DNA of 64,000 nucleotides from Agrocybe praecox. Lineage: Eukaryota; Basidiomycota; Agaricomycetes; Agaricales; Agrocybaceae. Positions 54,790 through 64,000 of the stretch are shown here, in pieces. A program made the position numbers and the translations under genes. The number at the start of each line of letters is the position of its first letter. The stretch's first letter is position 1. The DNA is taken from positions 2,977,945 to 3,041,944 of the forward strand of contig OZ024852.1 in NCBI GenBank assembly GCA_964017145.1. The letters are read 5' to 3'. The notes beneath the pieces are model-generated. The model searched no databases, was not told the DNA's origin, and saw only the letters and a program-made list of their open reading frames with translations.

Positions 54790-55485
54790 TTAATTCAATT
54801 CAACGCCTTCCAAGATCCTCGCGAATGAATCTGGGCGTGCATCTCGCTCTTCGTACTCCATAAAATCTTTTACGAGATCCACCACCACCTTGTCAAAGTG
54901 AGCCTTCGCGAATGCAGCTGCGAGGTCAAGTCCAGCAGTGATTCCAGCGGAACTCCATATCTTGCCATCTACGACCCATCTCCTGTCACCGACCCATTTT
55001 ATGTTGGTACCCTTCAACAACCCCGCTTCGGCAAGCGTGCGAAGGGCCATTTTGTTGGAGCAAACTTGCTTCCCATCGAGGACCCCATCGCCCGCGTTGG
55101 CGATTGCGAGAGCTGCAGTGCAAATCAGCAGGACGCCTTTCATCTGTGGGTCCTCCAATCTTTCCTTCAAGAATTTGGAGAATGCAGCTGGGGGTACTTT
55201 GGATGGATCCGGCCCTGGAACGACGATGTAGTCGAGTGTGGGGCAATTTTCGTAGGTACATGTAGGCGTTTGTACTGGTCCAGACGTTGCACGGACTGGC
55301 GCCGAGTCCGAAGAAATATAATGCCAGTTCATGACGGGTGCTTTGTCGATTATGGACTTTGGAAGGGGGAGGAGACTCATCATCTGATGAGAATAGTTGT
55401 TAATGTAGTCAACAGGCCCAGCAGCGTCGAGCCATTGGTGATCAGGAAGAAGAACAAGTCCCATGTTAAGAGTTTGGAGGGTCAT
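54790..55485 (-). CDS. DJ-1/PfpI family protein, copy I (outlying)
   Basis: Single exon, 231 aa, start MTLQTLNMGLVLLPDH. Signposts: HQWLDAAGPVDYINNYS, ENCPTLDYIVVPGPDP, VLLICTAALAIANAGDGVLDG with the Cys, and RRWVVDGKIWSSAGITAGLD. It belongs with E and F, although about 10 kb of core genes separates it from the main block. Either the block was split by rearrangement, or this copy was transposed away from it. Tail-to-tail with the membrane protein gene. Confidence 0.87.
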   Translation of the reverse strand: MTLQTLNMGLVLLPDHQWLDAAGPVDYINNYSHQMMSLLPLPKSIIDKAPVMNWHYISSDSAPVRATSGPVQTPTCTYENCPTLDYIVVPGPDPSKVPPAAFSKFLKERLEDPQMKGVLLICTAALAIANAGDGVLDGKQVCSNKMALRTLAEAGLLKGTNIKWVGDRRWVVDGKIWSSAGITAGLDLAAAFAKAHFDKVVVDLVKDFMEYEERDARPDSFARILEGVELN

Positions 55486-55950
55486 TGCAAATTTCGGATC
55501 GAGTTTGAGTTGAGTTTCGCTGGCAAATTGTTTTTGTTACTTCAAGTCCTTGATATATTCCAGCTTATATACCTGTTCATAGATGTCGTTATAACCTGCA
55601 TACGAAGGTATTGCGTTTCCAGCGGCAAGCGACCCTGAACTCTTGTATCGAACGAAACAAGAAGTTCATCAACACTTACTTACCTTAGTGCGCAGCTCAG
55701 CTACCAGGACCGCAGCCTCTCAGAAGTCAGACTGCCGATGAAACTCGTCATTCAATTGCAACGAAGCCGATGAGACCATGGTCGATTATTAATTAGCGCT
55801 TGACGATGGGTGTGCATTACCAAGTTGTGTTGCCGGATATACATTTGTTAGTCAGCCTCTAGGATTCGTAGGCAGCGGCACATAGTATGGATTATAATCA
55901 TGGTCATCGTTGAATTAGGTGTTGTTAGATCACAGAACGAATAGGATTAA
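55486..55950. other. Intergenic, copy I to mS29
   Basis: No gene or clear promoter word seen. Confidence 0.5.
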
Positions 55951-57879
55951 TTATGCCTCCAAAGTATTGAGTAAACCCTTCCAGACAAAGTCACGGGCAT
56001 TACCAGCTGACTCTGTGTATTTTCCGAGGAGCATTTCATCGTAGAACATTCCATCTGCATTAGAAGAAAAAACATTCGTGAGAAATATAACATTGATGGA
56101 GCGAAAAAAACATACCCCTGCCGATTGCCTTCCTGCCCTTCCAGACCTCGAACATGCCACTAGCTTCTTCCAAGGTGAGTTTCTCAGGCACAGCAAGCTT
56201 GATCAGACCGTCGGTGTAGGCCAGCATATCCTTGTTGCGTTTGAGGTATGGAGAAATGGGGAAAGCGTGCATGTCTTCCAATCCGAGAGCGTCAGATAAC
56301 TCGAGGGGTACTGGGCTGAGGGTCTGTGATACAGAGAGGGCGCCAAGAACAACACCTTTCGACTGAAAAGAGAATGAGCATATATTAATAAGGTAAGAAA
56401 GGATTAAACGTACGAATGACCTCTTTCCGGAGGCATATTCCATGATCAACCTAGGCAATGAGAGATGGTAGGGTTGAATGGGAAGGAATTGAGGATCTTT
56501 GTAGGACGTTTTCCCGTAGAGGGCTTGGAATTCGTCAACGGCGAGAAGTACTGGGAAACTACACGTACATTTGTCAGTAAAAGTATCAAGACACAGAATT
56601 ATGGTTGGCCGGATGTCCAAACTGATGCTTACTTGTTCTGAGCGTCCAGTGATTTCATGACGACATCCAAAATTAAGGGAGATTGAGCCAGCGTCCTGGC
56701 TCTTTCGGCAATAGCGATATCGATCACACTTGTTAGAGGAGTGCCCTTCGCCACAGTTTGCTTGTCCAGGACGAGGTCTTCAACGAGGGGGATAGTGGAT
56801 AGTTTGTCTTGGTTAGCGGTCAACATCCGTTGCAAAGTCTGGAACGAATAGGCGGGTTGAAGGTAGGTTTGGGTACGGATGTCGTAGGCGTAAGGTGTTG
56901 TTGAGTTCACTAGATTGATAGCTATATTGATACTATTTGAGAAAGTGGAAAAGAGGAGAGGAAGAATAGGGCAGACCTCGAGGGATGTAAACGACAATCC
57001 ATTCATCTCGAATACAGTGCTCAACGACTTGGAGCATGAGGAAACTCTTCCCGCATCCTGCCCTTCCGGCTGGTGGGAGGAGTCGGATTCAGAAATCAAT
57101 GTATATGGAAGACCTGGAAAAACGCACTCATAACAATTCGGTTTTCTAAGCTGGATTTATTCTTAGCATGCGACAAGTATTCCACAGTATCTTTTGTAAC
57201 TTGTCGAACGACGGTATATGGTTTTGTAAGGATGCGGAACTAAGTGGAGAATTCGTTAAAGGAACCTCAGCTGGCTCGGAAAATGTACATACCTCGAAAT
57301 GAACACTCCGCGGCAGCCCAAAGATACGAAGAGGGTCGTCCGCCGGTGGTTCAATTTCATAAGCCTGACCTACGGAATCCTCCTTTCTGATAGCTTGCTA
57401 ACGGAACACAGAAAATGAGCAATGCATTAGCATTGTAGCAAGATATATTGCACCAACCGGGGTGAATGCTGGCACTTCGAGCTTTCCTTCAGTCTCAGGG
57501 TTGAACAGAGTGTGGTCAAGCTGGCTGGCTGGAAGCGGCCTGAATTGCTGGTGTAACCGCGTATGAACACTGTATCATGCACATGAAATTCATGGAGCGT
57601 ACCAGCAACGCCTTTCTCCATCTATTACTCTTTTCTGCTCTTTTAAGGTAGCCAGCCTCTATTTAAAATAAGAACCCTGAGTATTGCAATGAAAAACGAA
57701 ATGGATAAACGACGCGTACGTGACGCGGGGCCTGCTGCTGATCTTTGTGGTACTACTTTGTCGGCTTTGTGTCGTTTCGAGTCCACTGTGTTCCTGGTGG
57801 GTATTATGTTGGGCAAAAGCGTTCTCTGAACCGATATTTGCGAAGGCCCCGCGCGAGCAATGGCAGAAAGTAATGACAT
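55951..57879 (-). CDS. RSM23: Mitochondrial small-subunit ribosomal protein mS29 (DAP3/Rsm23)
   Basis: Ten exons: 57720-57879, 57603-57658, 57458-57547, 57293-57397, 57128-57239, 56977-57069, 56633-56921, 56414-56558, 56116-56362, 55951-56054; 466 aa. The N-terminus MSLLSAIARAGPSQISVQRT is a plausible mitochondrial targeting peptide. The GTP-binding P-loop is GRAGCGKSF, followed by LMLQVVEHC and later FPVLLAVDEFQALYG, which carries the Walker B-like acidic pair. YKDPQFLPIQPYHLSLPRL and the C-terminal helices fit DAP3. It is a GTP-binding component of the mitochondrial small ribosomal subunit. The first codons overlap, on the opposite strand, the proposed first exon of SLD3. Confidence 0.88.
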
Positions 57880-60017
57880 GGTAAGAACTAGTAACAGTAT
57901 AGTGAGTTTAGGGACTTTATAAGGAGAAAATAGTGTTATACTTTTTCTAGACGACCCAAAGGCGTATATCGGGCGTCTATGATGTCCTCAAACAAGGAAA
58001 GAGCTCGAGAACGTCGCCGACGACGTTGACGGTTAATTCGAAAGAAAATGAGTCACGTGGGATAGCAGCCCGATTCAGACCGGGAGGTAGCCTGCCAAGT
58101 CAACGGTTGATAGCCGCCGCCGGCGACGTCCCATTAAACAAAACCGTAGTTTTGCTGCTTAAGCTTTCCCCACTGCCTGGAAGCATACCCTTGCTCCAAG
58201 TTTGGGCGTCTAATAATTTAGAAATGGCGCTTATATTACCAACCCACTACTCGTTTGACTCTCGAAGAACTGCCAACTGGACACAGGCCCAAGAAAAGAC
58301 GATATCATCAGAATATCCTTTCTCCCTCGTGGATGAACCGCTCGACCAGTATGTGGCACGAATATACCTACAGTTTTTGTGGCTGCCAGAAGTAAGAAAC
58401 TTGAAATTCCTCATGAATCTGAGCCCAGACTAATCTTGATAGGGTTTATAGTCGATTATGCCTCTAAATTTGCTCATAACATCAATGTCACGAATAAGCG
58501 TGCCTTCGACGTCGTCCGACGCGTCTGTCCATCCAATGCACGCGTTTTTAGAACCTTTACTGCTCACTACACGCTCTGTGACGCAGAAATATCATCAAGA
58601 GCTGCCACAGATCCTCGCTGATAGCGGTGGTGCTGGAGAAATGGAAGAAACTATGATGTGGTATGCTCTGACACACGAAAAAGGCGACCCAAATGTTCCT
58701 ACTTCTCTTGACAACTCAGATGGGCCTTGGGCAGATGAGAAGTGGCAACAGAAGTACATGGATAGAATGGAAAGGCGAGAGTGAGTATCTATTTAATTTG
58801 TCTCATGACGGTCCGCTAACACAATTTTTAGAATGCAAATACAAATTCTACTCCACTTATTCAAGCTATCACTCCCTGGACCCCCTCCTCAACAAAAGAA
58901 GAAAAAGAAGCGGTCCAAGAAGGATCAGGAGCCAGTACTATCGCTACAAGAGCACCTCGAGGCATTCATGGACAAATTGTCCATGCGTCAGCTCGTCAGC
59001 ACTTTGGATCGTACAGTGCAAAGCTCCATGATCAATAAAGAAAATGCTAAAGACGAGAGAGATTGGATTCAAATTTTTGCTGAAGACATTGTCGATAAAT
59101 CGTACGTTTATGCCTTTTCCATTAACCTGGAATTGGTATTTAATTTTTTTCTTTTTTTCCACAGGTTCATCACCAAACTACCTGAGCTCTGCAAACTCTT
59201 ACACACTAAAGTCTTCCCAAGCTCCCCTTTCTCAGACGACGAATCCGATGACATTATGTCTCAATCTTATCCACTCACCCAGCCTAATGTTTCCCCGTCC
59301 CTGTCTCCCCCTCAAAGCACAGTTATAAACCAGCAGCAACAGAAACGTGCCTTATCACGCGCGCCGTCTCTATCTCGTGCACGCTCCATCTCCCATGCAC
59401 CTTCAATTTCCTTAATCCCATCTCCTACCCACTCAATAATATCCAACTCACGTGCGAATACATCCCTGGCTCGCTCGCGCTCTCGTTCTCTCTCCATCTC
59501 CCTCGCACAAGAAAAACAGGAACGCGAACGTGCAACTAACGCTCCTCCCAAGAAACGCATCGTCGTCAATCGAGAAGTTAGCATGTCGCGAGTGTTCAAG
59601 CCCAAGCCCAAACCAAAATCTCAGGCGGAAGCCGTCAAAACGGTGAAAGAGCCTGCAGCTCCATCTAAAGCTACTTCAAAGCCTAAAGTGGACTTGGGGG
59701 TGACACTAGTCGAGGAGACACCCGTAAAACCCCGTGTTGCACCCGGAGCTCGTTCCAATTCGACAAGACAACCTTCATTTGGCCAACCCATGTTTTCATT
59801 CGGCGCTGATCGTACAGAAAGCAGAAACTTACACACTATGAAAGAAGAGGATGTCGAAGAGGAATGGGTGATGGAGAGTTCACCTCCGGATGTTATCTCT
59901 TTCAGTCCAAGTAATATGAAACGGAGGTTGCTTTCTGACGAAGAAGATGAAGACCACGACGACGGAATGTCTGCAACGGCCACTCCGAGCAAGCCGTCGA
60001 AGATGATGAAGAGGTAG
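57860..60017 (+). CDS. SLD3: DNA replication initiation factor Sld3-like
   Basis: Exons 57860-57880, 57951-58391, 58452-58780, 58832-59101, 59165-60017; 637 aa. The middle region reads QFLWLPESIMPLNLLI, WQQKYMDRMERREMQIQILL and HLFKLSLPGPPP, the pattern of the Sld3 (Treslin-related) central domain that binds Cdc45 at origins. The C-terminus is long, Ser/Arg- and Pro-rich, with many potential phosphorylation sites (RAPSLSRARSISHAPSIS) and an acidic end (LLSDEEDEDHDDG), as expected for a CDK target. The only ATG in frame with the N-terminal part is in a 21-nt first exon ending at a good GTAAGA donor. That exon lies within mS29 exon 1 on the other strand. Confidence 0.78.
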
Positions 60018-61368
60018 TCTATATACACATACAGGGCTCTATTTCTCTTCCTGCCGGAGTTTCTCCGTCTCTGTAATACCTATCAAGCTATGTACGATCA
60101 TCACTCATGTTAATTATCACAGCGCAACGCAATCTTCAATATCTATACCTTTCACCGACATCGATTTATCTTCGTCTCGCAACTTATCGAAAAGCGCAGG
60201 GCCATCTCCTGCTCAGCATCCACGCTGTGGCAGTGCAACCTGCCCCAGCCCGATTAGATTAGATCGTGTACAGACTCTGTGACCGCGACGCGTACATACC
60301 CCAATCCATCCTTGCTTTGACCATTACCGCCATCATGCGAGGCTGCTCGACGCGCTTCCGAGCCCAGCTACGCCTCTAGCTGCATTCTGGACTGCTCCTG
60401 CACCGCTCAACTGGCCAGAGTTGACTATCTCTTTTCTCTTTATCAGGAATATTCCATTTTTCCGACCCTCATACATGGGTTTCCTCAAAATTCCGCAGTT
60501 ATCCCGCGACTTCGCGACATCGACTTCGGAGGCAATTGCGACTAAAATGCAACTACGCAGCGCACCGCTGCTTACGTCGATATGATGATCTCTTTTTGGT
60601 TTATTCCTCTGGCATTTGCTTCGGCCCCAGAAACCCCACAGTGGCGTTGTGCAGCACGAGGATAGCCATTGTAAGATTTAGATTAATTGCCTTTGTCTTT
60701 TCATGCCTGACTTGATTAATGATTTTGGTAGGTGCCCCATCGTCACCGTAACGTATTCCACAACGAGGATATGCCGTGCAGTGGCATGACACCGCTCTGC
60801 TTTATAAAGGCAGAAACGCTTCATTGCAAGTTTGTCGGTCAAAGGAAAGCTCAATGTTGACATGTAAGCGTCAATTCTCTAAAAACAGATGGCTCCAACA
60901 TCCATTCTTATGCGACTCCAGCGCGCAGAGTCTTTCTCATATTCTCAGGCGTCGGGCACGTTTTATACCTCACAATAGAAGGTGGTGCACATCGCTCCTC
61001 TCCAAGCACAAGACCAGTAAAATCTCGTAATGTCTAAAAATAGCGGGGACCAGGACAAAAGCCCAAGTTTGGCAACGGAAGAAATAGAACCCACGCCAGC
61101 AAAGCCAGCTACATTTCTGCTTTAAACGTTTTTATCTCCAAAAATGCAAAAATCCACATTGCAATTCATACAAAGAAGATGAGGTGGGGTGAAGAGGTGG
61201 CTTCTACGACACATAAGTAGAACAACACCACTGGGAGTTGCCAAGGGGTGATTTATTCCGTCCCTCCTGTCTTATAACTCCCCGCGAGCCCAGTGCGGCT
61301 TCTACATCGTTTCGCTTTTTCGAGAGCTCATCCGCACTGTATCCCTGGGCTTAGGTCTGACAGACATC
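60018..61368. other. Intergenic, SLD3 to the Ser-rich gene
   Basis: No gene is supported; several small open frames on both strands have no features. It holds the inverted copy of the dispersed repeat at 60223-60306. Confidence 0.55.
60223..60306 (+). repeat. Dispersed repeat, unit 3 (inverted relative to units 1-2)
   Basis: CGCTGTGGCAGTGCAACCTG … GATTAGATTAGATC … CGCGACGCG … CATACCCCAAT follows, word by word, the minus-strand reading of 33135-33217, 27 kb away. Confidence 0.55.
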
Positions 61369-64000
61369 ATGGCCAACCAAGCTGCATTGGTAGACCGACG
61401 CCGACACACCCTGACAGGATCAGTGTCGCAGACACCGTTCGCCTTTTATTTCGCTCCAAAGCCGCAGATGTCAAGAGGTTCTTTCGTTGGGAGTAAAAGC
61501 TGCTCGAGGGACATAAAAATCAACCCAATGCCCAGGCCCAACAACACTGGTTGCAGTGGTGGTACACCGAGTTCACACAGAGTGTCCACTGAGCGCCCTG
61601 ACACAATTCAGTCCGAAGCAATGGTCGAGGTAAAAGGTCATGGAAACAGTATGTCCGCCCCGCTTGTCTGATCATTTGTTATATTGGGTAGTTTGCTAAC
61701 GTTTGTCTATTTTTCTGCTGCTTTTTTTGTCGCGGTTCGTTGTTTATATACAGATGTTTTGAAGAAGAAAAGGCGCACGTCGCGAACCTCTTCCGCTCAG
61801 GTTCACGAACCTTGTATTCCAAAGGTCTCCGCTTTCCACACGATGATGATGTCTCCTCGCCCTGGGACTTCTCCGTCTACCAGTAATTGGACTCACAGAT
61901 CAGCTGCCGACACACGTCTTCCAGCTCCGGTATCCAGATCCATCTCCAGTTCTGGGGCTATTTCTTCTTCAACCACCACAGGCAATTCTCCGCCTCATCT
62001 TAAGCAGAAATCACTCTGGTTGAATCGGAAAGCATCACATCTCCCGGAGTCTAAGCCATTTCCGACGCCCCCGCCACCACCAAAGATTCTAATGAAACAC
62101 TCGCTTTCTTCTTTATCTTTGGAGGCTTCTCTGACATCCTCGTCCACCGCGACGTTGACTATTTTATCTTCGAATTCGAAGGCTGCATCTTCTACAACTG
62201 CCACGACGAAGACGAAGATAAAAAGGACACGACAAACTAGCCCTGCTCCATCCCGATTCACCCTCTCCTCCTCGTCTTCTTTTATAGCACGCTCAGGCGC
62301 AGACAATACGGTTGCATTAAAGGTCCCAAGTCATCATAATCAGACCCATCATCGAGGACGTACTGTGTCAATCGCAACTTCTGCTTCTATGTACAGCCAA
62401 CAAAGCTATCCCCACCATTTACAGCTTCCAGGAGAGGACGACGACAACAGGTTAGGGACCAAAGATTGGTTTCTTGTAGAAGATCAAGATGGACGCTCTT
62501 CTCCGGGGTACTCTTTCCTGCAGGAGGAAAAGTCCGAAAAGCACGAGGCGGAAAGAGAGATTAAAACCCATGGTAAAGGGAGGTCGAATGTAGCATCGGG
62601 GAGCGTCGCCACAGGGTCTATATCTAGTTCACGTAATGAAACCCGATCCCAACGTCGCTCCCGTGCTCATTCTCGCAAACGTACACCAAGTCGCCCTCGA
62701 GGCGCCTCCTCCAAATCGATTTCTTCCAATTCCAATTCCAACTCCAACTCTCGATGCACTTCTCCCTCCTGCGCAGCTCCTGCGCCTCAATCTCAATACC
62801 TCGAAGTACCTCACCGTAGCCCACGCAAATACAGGCATTGTCGAAAACGCAGCACAGACACTGCGTTTACGACTGGCACTTTCGCTACAACTTCCACGGC
62901 GACTACGACTTCGACCACCTCTGCATGGCGCAACGACATCGCGGAGGTGAAGGAGGGTATGATGTCCTTCCTCGACATGTCTTTCTCAGGACCGGGGGTG
63001 GAGCTTGGATCGGCGGATTTCAGAGATCAAGAGTCGCAATGGTTCGAACTCGAAGTTCTCTCCGAATCCGAGTCGTGCTTAACTCCAGGGTCTAGTGCTA
63101 TGACCGAAAGGACCATGATGCCGTTGACAATAAAGTCAAAGAAATCAAGATCCAAACCGAATTCAACAACACCCAAGTCCAGCTGGAAAGGACCCTCACC
63201 CTCCTATGCTCATTCCCACTCGAGTTCCGCTTCTAACCACGACGTACCGACGCCTACTCACTCTGCCTTCCTTGGGAGTAGCATAAGCGACAGGTACTCC
63301 AACGTACTTCCCCGTTCGCCCAGTCCCAGTCCAGTGCCCACCCTTTCATACGTCGTTTTTGAGAACCAGAGCGAGGAAAGACATGCGCGATACCCTCAGA
63401 ATGTTCTTCCTCTTCCTTCTCCTAGCACTCCAACTCCGAGTTCATATTCCTATCTGCCCTCTCCATCATTGCCTCCCTATTCTCCTAACGAAGAACCTTC
63501 CAAGTCATGGGATCACGGCTTCATTAACACTGTCGACGATCACCAAGCTCAGCTCGATGGCTTGCAACTAGATTACGACTACAGCTTTGCGGTCGACGTA
63601 CTCGTCCACATCCCCGAAGCCCTCGTGGACCCGTCTTTCCGCGGACACGCGTCGAATTTGGCACAGAAAGGACACGCGCGGAAAGCGTCTGTCTCAGCTA
63701 GTATTCGCGTCAATCTACGCCCAGAGGAAAAGGCCAGTTTGACCAAGTCGGGTACGATTCGGAGGTCGAATAGCAACAAGGTGAAGGCGAAGAATGGTAA
63801 AGGACCCAAGTTGCCATCGAGATCGAAATGGTCTTTTGGAGGTGGAAACAAGGTGGTGGCGACCAAAATCGCACCCGCCTTGGATGAGGTAGTTGGAAGT
63901 ACATCGCCAGTGGTTGGAAGAGGGCTAGGATCGGTCTTGAAGAAGGAAAATCAGAAAGAGAAGAAGAAGTCGCTCGTTATGCAGGTCACAAATTTCTTTA
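61369..64000 (+). CDS. Large Ser/Thr-rich protein, unknown, truncated by the window end
   Basis: Exons 61369-61648 and 61754 to beyond 64000; at least about 840 residues, still open at the edge. It begins MANQAALVDRRRHTLTGSVS. Nearly the whole visible part is low-complexity: Ser-rich, with RSQRRSRAHSRKRTPSR, an Asn-Ser run (SNSNSNSNS), Pro-rich tracts (TPPPPPK) and basic patches. More ordered stretches are WRNDIAEVKEGMMSFLDMSFSG and DYSFAVDVLVHIPEALVDPSF near 63570-63650. No domain is recognised. It could be a regulatory or cytoskeletal scaffold; the sequence does not say. Confidence 0.6.

Noticed and set aside
1..64000. CRISPR array, rRNA genes, or an autonomous transposon (transposase or reverse transcriptase)
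   Set aside because: None of the required repeats, conserved rRNA words or catalytic motifs was found on either strand.

Overview
The window looks like nuclear DNA of a filamentous basidiomycete, most likely a mushroom-forming agaricomycete. Genes are compact and cut by many introns of about 45-75 nt. The gene set is fungal (SreA/Urbs1-type GATA factor, GH76 enzymes, Sec11, Arg7, Bud20, Apn2, Sld3, mS29, bL33m). F-box/LRR-like and small secreted protein families have expanded locally. The organism call is inference; no rRNA or named marker is present.

Layout. 0-7 kb: a two-finger GATA factor with the Cys-rich linker of fungal iron/siderophore repressors, followed by a long pyrimidine-rich tract. 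7.5-14.8 kb: three tandem GH76 (endo-alpha-1,6-mannanase family) genes with identical exon lengths; the first copy is decaying. 15.2-19.3 kb: housekeeping genes BUD20 (minus), APN2 and SEC11 (plus). 19.5-23.6 kb: two tandem F-box/LRR-like genes. 23.8-29 kb: secreted, probably GPI-anchored Ser/Thr-rich proteins (three genes and one relic) and a six-cysteine small secreted protein. 30.7-44.8 kb: eight intronless DJ-1/PfpI genes of the isonitrile-hydratase-like type, with the arginine gene ARG7 embedded; a ninth copy lies at 54.8-55.5 kb. 45-54.7 kb: bL33m, an augmin HAUS6-like gene, a secreted phytase-like esterase, an intron-containing tRNA-Met and a membrane protein. 55.9-60 kb: mS29 (DAP3) and SLD3, divergent with apparently overlapping first exons. 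61.4 kb to the edge: a long Ser-rich protein, cut by the window end.

Gene models were built by hand from splice signals and checked by frame. Total coding length is divisible by three in every intron-containing model except GH76 copy 1, where a single extra G breaks the frame. The GH76 genes would act on mannan or cell-wall glycans outside the cell. The GATA factor may control iron genes: exact ATCWGATAA sites occur at the left edge, in its own second intron, and upstream of the six-cysteine secreted protein.

The least ordinary feature is the nine-copy DJ-1/PfpI array. It falls into three sequence subgroups, has duplicated promoters, and contains one copy in which the expected nucleophile cysteine is glutamate. 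No enzyme that makes isonitriles is visible, so the substrate is unknown.
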